DNA of 64,000 nucleotides from Solibacillus isronensis. GTDB taxonomy: Bacteria; Bacillota; Bacilli; Bacillales_A; Planococcaceae. Below, piece after piece: positions 18,206 through 26,670 of the stretch. The translations under genes and the position numbers were made by a program. A model generated the notes under the pieces. It had not been told where the DNA came from, made no database searches, and saw only the letters and a program-made list of their open reading frames with translations. The DNA lies in NCBI RefSeq assembly GCF_900168685.1, contig NZ_FVZN01000010.1, forward strand, positions 1 to 64,000, written 5' to 3'. The first letter of the stretch is position 1. Each line of letters starts with the position of its first letter.

Positions 18206-19195
18206 TTGGATTCAGGCACACATTTCGTCATGGGGATTGCTATTGGAGGCCTAGCACTTGTAGACCCGACTGTCGCAAGTCATTCCATGACCTTTACGGC
18301 TGTAATGGCTGGAACGATTATCGGACAACAGGCACCAGATATTGATACGGTTTTAAAACTTCGTAATAATGCGGTTTATATACGCCATCACCGAGGGATT
18401 ACACATTCAATACCTGCCGTTTTACTATGGCCTCTATTAATAACAGGTGTACTCGCTCTTGTTTTACCTGATGTCCATCTATTCAATGTTTGGCTATGGA
18501 CACAGATCGCCGTATTTTTACATGTGTTTGTAGATATTTTCAATGCATACGGCACACAAGCATTGCGCCCATTTTCTAAAAAGTGGGTTGCACTCGGTGT
18601 TATAAATACATTTGATCCATTTATATTTACGATGCACTGTATCGGTATTTTACTTTGGTTATTAGGGACTGAACCCGTTCTTACATTTACGGTCATGTAC
18701 ATCATTATTTTCTTCTATTATATTTTACGTTTTGCTCTTCAAAAGGCGGTTAAAACTGCTGTCCATCATGAACTGCAGGACGAAGAATTTGTAATTGTTG
18801 CTCCAACAATGCGCTTTTTCCATTGGAAAGTCGCTGCTAAATCCAAAACGCACTTTTATGTTGGCCGTGCCTATCGCAGATCCGTCAATATTTACGATAA
18901 GTTCGAAATCGAGCCTATCCCAAAGACGGAGCTCGTTGAAAAAGCGATAAAAGATCCAAACTTAGATGCCTTTTTATCGTTTTCACCACTTTACCGGTGG
19001 GAAATTTCTGAGCTTGAAAGCGGCGTAACAGAACTACGTTTAATCGATTTACGCTACCGCAGTAACGATCGCTATCCTTTCGTTGCAGTCGCCCATTTAG
19101 ATGACGAGCTTAACATTGTCAATTCTTATACCGGCTGGATTTTCACAGAAGAAAAATTACAGAAACGACTGCAAATAGGAGCCGGTAATGACTAA
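18206..19195 (+). CDS. yfhP: YfhP-type membrane metal-dependent hydrolase (DUF457)
   Basis: A 329-residue membrane protein with about four membrane segments in the first 170 residues. The DUF457 signature is visible: HFVMG, QQAPDIDT, HHRGITHS and HVFVDIFNAYGTQ, whose His/Asp residues form the presumed metal site, as in LexA-associated/YdjM-like hydrolases. A soluble C-terminal domain follows. The start chosen is TTG at 18206, 9 bases after GAGGGG; the TTG at 18197 overlaps the binding site. Substrate unknown. In B. subtilis yfhP is also next to the mutY gene. Confidence 0.83.
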   Translation: MDSGTHFVMGIAIGGLALVDPTVASHSMTFTAVMAGTIIGQQAPDIDTVLKLRNNAVYIRHHRGITHSIPAVLLWPLLITGVLALVLPDVHLFNVWLWTQIAVFLHVFVDIFNAYGTQALRPFSKKWVALGVINTFDPFIFTMHCIGILLWLLGTEPVLTFTVMYIIIFFYYILRFALQKAVKTAVHHELQDEEFVIVAPTMRFFHWKVAAKSKTHFYVGRAYRRSVNIYDKFEIEPIPKTELVEKAIKDPNLDAFLSFSPLYRWEISELESGVTELRLIDLRYRSNDRYPFVAVAHLDDELNIVNSYTGWIFTEEKLQKRLQIGAGND

Positions 19196-19206
19196 ATAAA
19201 AAGACG

Positions 19207-19236
19207 GAAAACCACCAGCCACAACTGGTGGTTTTA
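19207..19236. terminator. Terminator between yfhP and yfhJ
   Basis: AAACCACCAG (19209-19218) and CTGGTGGTTT (19225-19234) form a strong hairpin with A and T runs on both sides. It serves yfhP and probably the converging recX-yfhH-yfhJ transcript. Confidence 0.8.
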
Positions 19237-19275
19237 TGTTGCAATCAGCATTGAAGCTACAATTGCCTAATGGTT

Positions 19276-19545
19276 TTAATTCAATGTATCATCACTGTCA
19301 TTTAAAAGTTGCGCATATTTCGGATTTTGTGCCGCAAATAAATGAAGCTTATCCCCATAACTTTCAATTAACTGGCTTACTAATTTAGCCGTATATTCCG
19401 CGCCGCGATAATCTGCACCGGCCTTGGCAGATGTCGACTCGAAATCGCTGCATAATAATTCCACCCATGTACGGGCACGACCTGCCGGTAATTTAGGATT
19501 TTTCACTAATAATTGTTCCGTTAATTTTTGATATAATTCTTCCAT
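19276..19545 (-). CDS. yfhJ: YfhJ, WVELL-family protein
   Basis: An 89-residue soluble protein carrying the motif WVELL (about residues 27-31) that names its family, including the arginine-rich run just before it. Small, uncharacterized, found in Bacillales. It is the last gene of recX-yfhH-yfhJ, starting directly after yfhH (1-bp gap). The ATG follows GGAAGTAGC, a moderate site, so coupling to yfhH translation is likely. Confidence 0.85.
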   Translation of the reverse strand: MEELYQKLTEQLLVKNPKLPAGRARTWVELLCSDFESTSAKAGADYRGAEYTAKLVSQLIESYGDKLHLFAAQNPKYAQLLNDSDDTLN

Positions 19546-19546
19546 G

Positions 19547-19876
19547 CTACTTCCCTTCTTTCATTGGACGTAATATAGAAACTGGTAATGCTTCTTCAAA
19601 ACGTTCCGATCCTAATCGGTGTCCCCATGCAAAACGACCTTTTAAATAATCTACCTGGAAAAACTCACCTGGCGATCCGTTCAGACGATAGATTTCACCC
19701 GGAATAATTGTTGAAAGATCAACTAAATACGCCTCTGCCATTAATGCTTTACGCTCATATACAGCATACTCATTCACAATTCCCAATTGCTCTGCTTTTC
19801 TTGCTCGTTCACGTAAATTTGCAATTTCCTGACGCAATTCCTGTTCAGACATTGAACTATATGTTAATTCATTCAT
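19547..19876 (-). CDS. yfhH: YfhH, DUF1811 family protein
   Basis: A 109-residue protein: an N-terminal helical region with a conserved NLRERARKAEQLGIVNEYAVYERK stretch (written here only to mark residues 21-44) and a C-terminal small beta domain (PGEIYRL, FAWGHR) resembling the DUF1811 fold. Function unknown. The ATG at 19874-19876 lies after AGGAGC and overlaps the recX end by 8 bp, so translation is probably coupled. The same trio occurs in Bacillus. Confidence 0.83.
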   Translation of the reverse strand: MNELTYSSMSEQELRQEIANLRERARKAEQLGIVNEYAVYERKALMAEAYLVDLSTIIPGEIYRLNGSPGEFFQVDYLKGRFAWGHRLGSERFEEALPVSILRPMKEGK

Positions 19877-20684
19877 TATGTTGTTGCTCCTTCTGTTCTA
19901 TATATTCATTAATTTTCTCTATTGGAAAGCCCTTTTGATAAAGTGCCTGTTTAACTTTTTGCCGAAGCTCAGACCCTGTTAATTTGGATGCATATTTGCG
20001 CCAAATTTTATCACCTTGAGCTTCTATTAACTCGGACCATTCATCTTCATCGCGGTCTAATGTAATCTGGTCGAGTATTTCTTTAACAATCTCATAGGAA
20101 TAACCTTTACGCAACAGCACATCCTGGATTTTCTGCTTCACTTGTGCCGGCGTTCTGTTTTTATTGGAACGCACGGCTTTTTCTGCTAATTCCATTGCTA
20201 GCTTTAACTGTTCATCATGTTCAAATGTCGCCAATACCTTCTGCTGCAAATTTTTATCAATTCCTTTTTGCATCAGGTCTTGGCGAATTGCTGCCGGTCC
20301 TTTTTTTGTCGTACGCTTTCTCGTTTCAAGCAGTGCTTTTGAATAACTTTCATCATTTAAAAAGCCTAAGCCCGTTAATTTATGAATAGCTTCCTGTACA
20401 ACTGCCTCCCCATGCCCTGCTTTCAGGAGTTTAGTTTTCACTTCATGTTCACTGCGCATTTGGAAGCTTAAAAAGTTAAGCGCTTTGTTGAACGCTTTTG
20501 CAATTTCATCTTCATATTGTATTTCATCTATTTCCATCTGCTCAAGTACTTTGCCTTTTTGCAGACCGAACTTAATAAGTGTGCCTTCATCTACGGCAAA
20601 AGCATATTTTTCGTTCAAGTATATATTGTAGCGCTCTTGATTGTTTTTTTGACGACCAATTTTTGTAATGATTTGAACTTGCAC
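19869..20684 (-). CDS. recX: Regulatory protein RecX
   Basis: A 271-residue RecX protein, which caps or modulates RecA filaments. Three-helix RecX repeats can be seen, for example residues 70-115 (ALNFLSFQMRSEHEVKTKL ... GFLNDESYSKALLETR) and the following KGPAAIRQDLMQKGI unit. The long form (about 270) is typical for Bacillales. The start chosen is GTG at 20682-20684 (MQVQIITKI), 6 bases after GAGGTG; the earlier GTG is part of that site. First gene of the recX-yfhH-yfhJ unit, divergent from yfhF. Confidence 0.92.
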   Translation of the reverse strand: MQVQIITKIGRQKNNQERYNIYLNEKYAFAVDEGTLIKFGLQKGKVLEQMEIDEIQYEDEIAKAFNKALNFLSFQMRSEHEVKTKLLKAGHGEAVVQEAIHKLTGLGFLNDESYSKALLETRKRTTKKGPAAIRQDLMQKGIDKNLQQKVLATFEHDEQLKLAMELAEKAVRSNKNRTPAQVKQKIQDVLLRKGYSYEIVKEILDQITLDRDEDEWSELIEAQGDKIWRKYASKLTGSELRQKVKQALYQKGFPIEKINEYIEQKEQQHNE

Positions 20685-20784
20685 CGTGTACACCTCACAA
20701 TAACAATGTACATTCTAGTATACATCTTTTTACTTATAGTTTCATGGAACGGTATACTGATATGAACAAAAAGAAATAAAGGCG

Positions 20785-21693
20785 GTGTTTGTTATAAAAG
20801 TTGCAATTGCAGGCGGTACAGGAATGGTTGGCAGGAGATTGAGTAAGCTATTACTTGAACAAGGTCACGAAGTCATAGTTTTAACGCGGGGAGAGCAGCA
20901 AACTGAAAATAACATCCACTATGTGCAATGGTTAAACGACGACTCGACACCGGAGCGCTATGTTGAAAATACGGATGCATTCGTAAATTTAGCTGGTGTC
21001 TCGCTAAATGAGGGACGATGGACAGATGAACAAAAACAAAAAATCCTATCAAGCCGTTTGGAATCTACCGAGGAAATCATCCGTATTATACAAAGCGTGA
21101 AGTACAAACCGAAAGTACTCATTAATGCGAGTGCTGTTGGTATTTATCCTGTTTCCGAAACAGCTGTTTATACGGAACAAGCGACCGAAAAAGCAGCTGA
21201 TTTTTTAGGAAGCGTTGTTGCCCAGTGGGAAGAAAAAGCAATGCAGGCTCACCAATTAGGTATCCGCACTTGTTTAACCCGTTTTGGCGTTATTTTGGAA
21301 AAAGGTGAAGGAGCACTGCCGATGATGGTACTTCCTTATAAGCTTGGTATTGGCGGTACAATCGGATCAGGCAAACAGTGGCTTAGCTGGATTCATGTAG
21401 AAGATGTGGCACGTGCTATTCTTTTTGCAATTGAGAACAATTCATTATCGGGGCCGATTAATTTTACAACACCAAATGTAAAACGTATGAAGCAATTCGG
21501 GTATTCAATTAGTAAATCACTAAAGCGTCCACATTGGTTCCCGGTACCAAGCATCGCTTTGAAGCTTGCTCTTGGCGAGAAGAGTATGCTCGTACTGGAA
21601 GGTCAGCATGTCGTACCCGAAAAATTATTAAATGCAAATTTCGAATTTAAGTTTGTTTCTGTAGAAGATGCAATTCGTGATCTATATGAATAA
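20785..21693 (+). CDS. yfhF: YfhF, NAD-dependent epimerase-like protein (TIGR01777 family)
   Basis: A 302-residue SDR-type protein with Rossmann motif GGTGMVG near the N-terminus, ASAVGIYP in the middle and a C-terminal DUF1731-like region. Relatives are annotated as sugar-nucleotide epimerases or SulA-like proteins, but the activity is not established. Start codon problem: the only usual start is GTG at 20785, which is inside the ribosome binding site AAAGGCGGTG. Homology and spacing point instead to the ATA at 20794 (ATA AAA GTT GCA ATT), four codons later. It may be a true weak start or an ATG-to-ATA change. Confidence 0.82.
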   Translation: MFVIKVAIAGGTGMVGRRLSKLLLEQGHEVIVLTRGEQQTENNIHYVQWLNDDSTPERYVENTDAFVNLAGVSLNEGRWTDEQKQKILSSRLESTEEIIRIIQSVKYKPKVLINASAVGIYPVSETAVYTEQATEKAADFLGSVVAQWEEKAMQAHQLGIRTCLTRFGVILEKGEGALPMMVLPYKLGIGGTIGSGKQWLSWIHVEDVARAILFAIENNSLSGPINFTTPNVKRMKQFGYSISKSLKRPHWFPVPSIALKLALGEKSMLVLEGQHVVPEKLLNANFEFKFVSVEDAIRDLYE

Positions 21694-21742
21694 AACAATG
21701 CTTTTCACGCAACCTACCTTGTAAAAGGAGGTTGCTTTTTCA

Positions 21743-22534
21743 TTGAAAAAACATATTTTAGGGATTAGCTTCGTGTTAGTCGCCACATTTATTTCCTTTA
21801 TATCTGTGTCTGTTGCAAAAGCCGAGGAATTTCATTGGGGCTTCAAGCCAAGCCGAAATGGCGCACCTGTTGAAATAGGGGAACCGCTTGAGTCTATGTT
21901 AAGTAAATACGGTGCCATTTATAAGGGTAATGAAGAAAAGAAAATTGTTTACTTAACATTCGATAACGGCTACGAAAACGGCTATACCGAAAGTATTTTA
22001 AATACTTTGCGGGAAGAAAAAGCTCCAGCCACTTTCTTCTTGACCGGTCATTATTTAACTAGCGCGACCGATTTAGTAAAAACGATGGTCAAGGATGGCC
22101 ATATTATCGGAAATCACTCTTATGGACATCCAAATATGGCGCGTTTGACCCCTGATGGAATGAAGAAGGAATGGAAACAGTTCGATGATAAGTTAAATGA
22201 ACTGACTGGTGTCAAACGGACTTATTATGCTCGGCCGCCAGAAGGTATCTTTAATGAAGAAGTTCTGAAAGTCGGAAATGAAGCGGGCTATCGCCATATG
22301 TTCTGGTCGATCGCTTTTAAAGACTGGCTAAAAGATGAACGACGCGGCGCAAAATATGCTTATGATGCATTGATGAACCAGCTTCATCCAGGCGCCATTA
22401 TTTTAATGCATACAGTAGCGCAGGATAATGCCGAAGCGTTACCGCAATTTATAAAAGATGCAAAGGCACAAGGTTACACATTCGGCTCATTGGATGATTT
22501 GGTGCTTGAATACGAAAACATTTCCCCGTATTAG
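21743..22534 (+). CDS. pdaA: Delta-lactam-biosynthetic polysaccharide deacetylase PdaA
   Basis: A 263-residue secreted NodB-family deacetylase that removes the acetyl group of muramic acid in spore cortex peptidoglycan, allowing muramic-delta-lactam formation needed for germination. It has a signal peptide (about residues 1-27, ending AKA), motif 1 TFDNGYENG with the catalytic Asp pair in TFD, motif 2 HSYGHPNM with metal His, RPPEG motif 3, and HPGAIILMH near the end. This TFDNG form is the PdaA type. The start is TTG at 21743 after AAAGGAGGTTGC. Sporulation control is expected but no sigma-G promoter was identified. Confidence 0.9.
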   Translation: MKKHILGISFVLVATFISFISVSVAKAEEFHWGFKPSRNGAPVEIGEPLESMLSKYGAIYKGNEEKKIVYLTFDNGYENGYTESILNTLREEKAPATFFLTGHYLTSATDLVKTMVKDGHIIGNHSYGHPNMARLTPDGMKKEWKQFDDKLNELTGVKRTYYARPPEGIFNEEVLKVGNEAGYRHMFWSIAFKDWLKDERRGAKYAYDALMNQLHPGAIILMHTVAQDNAEALPQFIKDAKAQGYTFGSLDDLVLEYENISPY

Positions 22535-22650
22535 AAAAGTAGCGTTCCTTTCTTTTCATTGTACTTTCCGTTATACTGTAATGATGAAGAAAAGGAAGTG
22601 ACTCGCACTAAATTTTGGTGCGAGTTACTCTATTTAAAGGACGTGTAAAC

Positions 22651-24027
22651 TTGAGTGAACTAAAAATGGAAGTCGGGCAAAAGTTCCCGTTAACGATAAA
22701 ACGCCTTGGCATTAATGGTGAAGGTGTCGGTTTTTATAAACGTAATGTCGTATTCGTAAAAGGTGCGATCCCTGGAGAAGAAGTAACAGTAAAATTAACA
22801 AAAGTATCACCGAAATTCGCTGAAGCAGAAATTTTGGCAATACGTAAAGCAAGCGAATTCCGTCAAGAAGCACCTTGTCCTGTATATTCTGAGTGTGGTG
22901 GTTGTCAATTACAGCATATGACTTATGACGCGCAGTTAATGAATAAGCGTGATATCGTCGTACAAGCATTCGAAAAATACGCTAAAGAAATCGGACAAAC
23001 TGTTGAAATCCGCCCAACAATCGGAATGGATAATCCTTGGCATTACCGCAACAAATCTCAGTTCCAAGTACGCAAAGAAGGCAAGCGTGTATATGCAGGT
23101 CTATTTGCAGAAGGAACAAATCAGCTTTTAAATATTAATGACTGTCTTGTACAGCATCCTGTTACTTCAAAAATTACAGTTGCTACTCGTAAAATATTAC
23201 AAAAGCTAAATATCCCGATTTATGATGGGAAAACATTAAACGGATTAGTTCGTACAATTGTTGTTCGTACTGGTATGCGTTCTGGCGAAACACAAGTATG
23301 TCTTGTTACAACACGCCGCGAACTTCCGCATAAAGAAGAATTGATTGAACGTATTAAAAAGATTGATCCTTCAATCGTTTCTATTACACAAAACGTCAAC
23401 CGCGAGAAAACATCATTAATATTTGGTCCAGATACTTATATTTTAGATGGTAAAGACGCGATTCATGAAAAGCTGGGCGAATTTGCATTTGATTTATCGA
23501 CACGTGCATTTTTCCAGCTTAACCCTGAACAGACAGTACATTTATACAATGAAATTAAAAAAGCTGCGGCACTGACAGGAAAAGAAAATGTTGTCGATGC
23601 ATACTGTGGTGTTGGTACTATCGGTATGTGGCTTGCAGAAGGTGCTCGCGAAGTACGTGGTATGGATAATGTCGATGAAGCAATTGCTGATGCGAAGTAC
23701 AATGCCCGTACAAACGATAACCTGCAGCATGTACGTTTCTTCCCAGGCTCTGCAGATAAATGGCTGTTCCGCTGGTCAAAAGAAGATTACCGTCCGGATG
23801 TCATTTGTGTGGATCCGCCTCGTACAGGTTTGGAGCCAGGCTTTATTAGAACTGTATTAAAAATCAAACCAAAGCGCTTTGTCTACACATCTTGTAACCC
23901 ATCAACACTAGCACGTGATCTAAAAGAATTATCAAAGGCTTACAACGTTGAATATATTCAACCAGTCGACATGTTCCCGCAAACAGCACAGGTTGAATGT
24001 GTTGTGAAACTGACTTTAAAAAAATAG
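22651..24027 (+). CDS. rlmD: 23S rRNA (uracil-5-)-methyltransferase, RlmD/RlmCD type
   Basis: A 458-residue enzyme methylating uracil C5 in 23S rRNA (U1939 and possibly U747 in Bacilli). An N-terminal TRAM domain is followed by Fe-S cysteines in APCPVYSECGGCQLQH, then the SAM-binding VDAYCGVGTIG and the catalytic TSCNPSTLARD. The start is TTG at 22651, 8 bases after AAAGGACG; an in-frame reading 12 codons longer lacks such a site. Which uracil is modified cannot be decided from sequence; the position corresponds to B. subtilis yfjO near pdaA. Confidence 0.9.
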   Translation: MSELKMEVGQKFPLTIKRLGINGEGVGFYKRNVVFVKGAIPGEEVTVKLTKVSPKFAEAEILAIRKASEFRQEAPCPVYSECGGCQLQHMTYDAQLMNKRDIVVQAFEKYAKEIGQTVEIRPTIGMDNPWHYRNKSQFQVRKEGKRVYAGLFAEGTNQLLNINDCLVQHPVTSKITVATRKILQKLNIPIYDGKTLNGLVRTIVVRTGMRSGETQVCLVTTRRELPHKEELIERIKKIDPSIVSITQNVNREKTSLIFGPDTYILDGKDAIHEKLGEFAFDLSTRAFFQLNPEQTVHLYNEIKKAAALTGKENVVDAYCGVGTIGMWLAEGAREVRGMDNVDEAIADAKYNARTNDNLQHVRFFPGSADKWLFRWSKEDYRPDVICVDPPRTGLEPGFIRTVLKIKPKRFVYTSCNPSTLARDLKELSKAYNVEYIQPVDMFPQTAQVECVVKLTLKK

Positions 24028-24044
24028 TAAAACTACACTTAAAG

Positions 24045-24081
24045 AGCAGCATTTATCTCTGTGAGATAAATGCTGCTTTTC
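24045..24081 (+). terminator. Terminator after the RlmD-type gene
   Basis: AGCAGCATTTATCTC (24045-24059) pairs perfectly with GAGATAAATGCTGCT (24063-24077), followed by TTTCT. It lies 17 bases past the stop codon. Confidence 0.85.
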
Positions 24082-24088
24082 TATACAT

Positions 24089-24247
24089 AAATTGAGTTCA
24101 AATCCGGGGACGCTTTCCAGGGGCGTGAGGCCAACAGGATGTTGGTCACAAAAGCGTTGCCACAGGACGTGGTGTTCTTAGCTTTTGTTCCTAGTCTCAG
24201 GCTTACGCTAATCCCCTAGGAGTCGCCCCTCCATTCCAATCAATTTA
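24089..24247 (+). repeat. Structured intergenic element E1
   Basis: A GC-rich island of about 160 bp in AT-rich surroundings. It folds as nested helices: AAATTGA/TCAATTT outside, GGGGaCG/CGCCCC (24106-24112, 24224-24229), CGTGAG/CTTACG (24124-24129, 24202-24207), hairpin A CCAACA-GGA-TGTTGG (24131-24145), helix B ACAAAAGC/GCTTTTGT (24148-24155, 24181-24188) and hairpin C CCAC/GTGG (24160-24163, 24169-24172). The outer part (CGCTTTCC..GGGGCGTGAG...AGGAGTCGC) resembles a repeat scattered through Bacillaceae intergenic regions, from memory. The inner part has the same layout as E2 at 49140. Whether it acts as DNA or RNA is unknown. Confidence 0.6.
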
Positions 24248-24355
24248 AAAATTCTTTTATAAAATTTTTCCAAGTTTAATTCTATTTTGGTAAAAACTTG
24301 CAAATATGATTCAATTGACGCAATATTAAATTAAATATATTCTGGAGGGATCAAT

Positions 24356-24751
24356 TTGGGAAGAATCATTCATTTTGAAATTCATGTAGATGATATGGAA
24401 CGAGCGAAAAATTTCTATCAAGCTGTTTTTGAATGGAGGTTTGAGGATTATAGTGAATATGCAGGCATGCCGTATTTTGGAGCCATTACTGGCGACGATC
24501 AATATCCAGGTATTAATGGTGCTTTAATGCAACGTCAAGGCCCTTCTCCTTCAGAAGGACAGAGTGTTAATTCCGCAGTATGTACTTTAGGCGTAAGCGA
24601 TTACGATGCAACCGAAGCAAAAATTTTAGCAAATGGCGGCAAAGTAGCATTGCCTAAATATGCATTGCCAGGTATGGCTTGGCAAGGTTATTTCATCGAT
24701 ACCGAAAATAATATTTTTGGTCTTCACCAACCAGATTCGGAAGCAAAATAA
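24356..24751 (+). CDS. VOC (glyoxalase-fold) family protein
   Basis: A 131-residue vicinal-oxygen-chelate protein. Two beta-alpha-beta-beta-beta modules can be traced (HFEIHVDDMERAKNFYQAVF at 6-25 and the GVSDYDATEAKILANGG half from about residue 78). Metal-type residues at the usual places (H5, E/Q near ends) are partly present. Family members include glyoxalase I, dioxygenases and antibiotic-binding proteins; the substrate is unknown. The start is TTG at 24356 after GGAGGGAT. Monocistronic with its own terminator. Confidence 0.85.
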   Translation: MGRIIHFEIHVDDMERAKNFYQAVFEWRFEDYSEYAGMPYFGAITGDDQYPGINGALMQRQGPSPSEGQSVNSAVCTLGVSDYDATEAKILANGGKVALPKYALPGMAWQGYFIDTENNIFGLHQPDSEAK

Positions 24752-24755
24752 CATG

Positions 24756-24794
24756 AAAGCGACGAACCTTTTAAATAGGTTACGTCGCTTTTTT
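24756..24794 (+). terminator. Terminator after the VOC gene
   Basis: AAAGCGACGAACCT (24756-24769) pairs with AGGTTACGTCGCTTT (24777-24791), followed by T residues. Confidence 0.85.
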
Positions 24795-24869
24795 AGTAAA
24801 TCATTTTAAGAGAACCTCCCCCACTTCTTTACTTTCATGTAAAATAGAAATCGCCAGGAGGTATTAATT

Positions 24870-25106
24870 ATGAAAAACTTTCTATTTGTAGTGATCACTT
24901 TTATTATTTCTTATTGGGCAATTGCATCTTTTGCAGGCCTCATCTTCCCAAGCAATGATGAAAATTCAGCTACTTCAGCAAGCTCACTTCAAGCTGCTGT
25001 GACATTTGGTGGTGTAAACTATTTAAATGTGTTCATCTACATAATTTTAGCAATGATTATTACAGCAATAGTCTTCTTTTCAGTAAAAAGCAGACGTTCC
25101 AATTAA
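24870..25106 (+). CDS. Small two-helix membrane protein, unknown
   Basis: A 78-residue hypothetical protein with two hydrophobic segments (about 3-26 and 53-72) separated by a Ser/Ala/Asn-rich loop, and a basic C-terminus (KSRRSN), suggesting both ends face the cytoplasm. I do not recognise the family. The ATG follows CAGGAGG at 8 bases, which supports a real gene. Its 3' end overlaps a bidirectional terminator. Confidence 0.7.
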   Translation: MKNFLFVVITFIISYWAIASFAGLIFPSNDENSATSASSLQAAVTFGGVNYLNVFIYIILAMIITAIVFFSVKSRRSN

Positions 25107-25123
25107 GTGAACGTCCGCTTTTT
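25089..25123. terminator. Bidirectional terminator, small membrane gene / MFS gene
   Basis: AGCAGACGTTC (25089-25099) pairs with GAACGTCCGCT (25109-25119, one mismatch) and has T runs on both strands. The left arm overlaps the 3' end of the small gene, an economical arrangement. Confidence 0.8.
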
Positions 25124-26283
25124 TATATAGCTATTTTTTTCGATTTACCGAAAAATTGAATCATAACTGCTACAGTCAAAAGCATGAGCGAAATAACAAA
25201 TAAAAACCCGTTACTCGGAAAAATTTCCAAATATAATCCGCCTAAAAGTGGACCTGTCAAACTGCCTAAACTGAAGAAAATACCACAAAGCAAGTTCCCT
25301 GTCGGCAACAGCTCTTTCGGAGTCAAATCGGTCATATATGTGATACCGAGCGAGAACATCGAACCTACACACATACCTGCTAAAAAGAATACTGCCGCTA
25401 CAAACAATTCGGAGTGCTCGAAGAAATTTCCTATTAAGAAAAAGATGCTTCCGGCAAGCAATCCTGAAACAATGACTTTATGGCGACCAATTTTATCGCC
25501 TAATGCACCAAGCGGAAACTGCATAACAATCGCACCGATTGAAAATCCAGCCAAAATAACGGATACATAAGCTACGTCAAAATCTTTTCGTAACGCGTAT
25601 ACCGGGAATAAAGCATTTAAGGACGACTCTAAAAATCCATAAACAAACGGCGGTAAAAAGGCTATCCAGCCGTACTTTATAGCAAGACTATAACGCTTGA
25701 AACCCGACTCATTTGCGTCTCCTGCCAACGCTTCCGGTTTTTCGTTTTTCACGAAGAAGATTAAAGACCATGCCAATAAACATAAGGCCGATGAAATAAT
25801 AAACGGAAAGCTTTCCGAAATTTTAATTAACGGGACAAACAATGGGCCGACAGCAAAGCCTACACCGAAAGATATGCCGTATATGGACATGCTTTTACCA
25901 AGTTTATGTGTAGCTGTTGTTGAAGTAATCCAAGTTTGTGTCGAAAAATGCAGTGCATGATCCCCAATACCGATTAACAGACGGAGAACAAACCAAAACA
26001 TAACACTTTTCCATAATGGAAATAAAAACAGTGACATGAAAACGAGTGCCCCACCTAATAAAATAATAGGTTTATAACCGTATTTACGTAATGGCTGCTC
26101 GATAAATGGCGAGATCAATAATGTACCTATGTATAAACCTGTTGCATTCAAACCATTGAGCGTCGAGGATACACCATCCCCTTCAAAAATCACTGAAATT
26201 AGAGGTAAAAGCATTCCTTGCGAAAATCCTGAAATTGATACAATAATAACTAAAATAGCAAATCTGCGTTGTTCATAACTCAT
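25123..26283 (-). CDS. Major facilitator superfamily transporter
   Basis: A 386-residue membrane protein with about 12 predicted helices in two halves around a short central loop (about residues 185-200). The MFS loop motif between helices 2-3 is weak, and the equivalent in the second half reads GDKIGRHK, a canonical form. The style is that of drug or metabolite exporters of the DHA1 type; the substrate is unknown. The ATG is preceded by GGGAG at about 10 bases. The long upstream region carries a terminator-like hairpin and short open frames (see 26352-26520), suggesting attenuation control. Confidence 0.85.
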   Translation of the reverse strand: MSYEQRRFAILVIIVSISGFSQGMLLPLISVIFEGDGVSSTLNGLNATGLYIGTLLISPFIEQPLRKYGYKPIILLGGALVFMSLFLFPLWKSVMFWFVLRLLIGIGDHALHFSTQTWITSTTATHKLGKSMSIYGISFGVGFAVGPLFVPLIKISESFPFIISSALCLLAWSLIFFVKNEKPEALAGDANESGFKRYSLAIKYGWIAFLPPFVYGFLESSLNALFPVYALRKDFDVAYVSVILAGFSIGAIVMQFPLGALGDKIGRHKVIVSGLLAGSIFFLIGNFFEHSELFVAAVFFLAGMCVGSMFSLGITYMTDLTPKELLPTGNLLCGIFFSLGSLTGPLLGGLYLEIFPSNGFLFVISLMLLTVAVMIQFFGKSKKIAI

Positions 26284-26351
26284 TTCAATTTTTCTCCCTT
26301 AGTTCATACAAATTATCGTATCACAGCTTTTGGGAGAAATAAAAGCAAACT

Positions 26352-26397
26352 CAAAAACCCTAGCTAACTTTATCTCTAAAAGTTAACTAGGGTTTTA
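26352..26397 (-). terminator. Terminator-like hairpin in the MFS gene leader
   Basis: AAAACCCTAG..AACTTT pairs with AAAGTT..CTAGGGTTTT over 26353-26396 (about 16 bp with a small internal loop). On the minus strand it is followed by a short T run and lies 70 bp upstream of the MFS start. Position fits a transcription attenuator; function is inferred. Confidence 0.5.
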
Positions 26398-26460
26398 AAT
26401 ATCACTATAATCCATTTCTGCTTTGCGTAAACAGTCGTATCGGCAATTAGCCGTAAATGT

Positions 26461-26520
26461 TTAAACTTCCTCCTTTTCCTGAGTTTGTCTATACATGTTT
26501 TTTCCGACCATCTCCTTCAT
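26461..26520 (-). other. Possible leader peptide frame upstream of the MFS gene
   Basis: An open frame from ATG 26518-26520 to TAA 26461-26463 could encode 19 residues (MKEMVGKNMYRQTQEKEEV). An internal ATG at 26494-26496 follows AAGGAGA at long spacing. The frame's end contains a strong AAAGGAGG, after which no usual start codon follows at proper spacing. The whole 26284-26735 gap otherwise holds the hairpin at 26352 and the promoter at 26671. Weak evidence; no family recognised. Confidence 0.3.
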
Positions 26521-26670
26521 ATTTAAGTATGAATTTACTTTATCATAACACTTCAATAATGTAAATATTCAAAATTAACAGAATGTTAAAATAATTAACA
26601 AGTACTATACAATTTCCTATTTTTTAAAGTTAATTTAATAGATTGGTCCGGTATATACTACAAGTTGTTG

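Noticed and set aside
20741-20784. ATG at 20763 as start of yfhF
   Set aside because: It is followed by MNKKK and a stop (TAA) within six codons, and is not connected to the yfhF frame.
24091-24110. tRNA T-arm-like sequence GAGTTCAAATCC
   Set aside because: No acceptor stem, anticodon arm or D arm can be built around it; the surrounding bases pair into element E1 instead.
25184-25570. 128-codon open frame opposite the MFS transporter
   Set aside because: Composition (Pro, Asn, Lys, Ile rich) is that of a complement of hydrophobic codons; the MFS frame explains the DNA.
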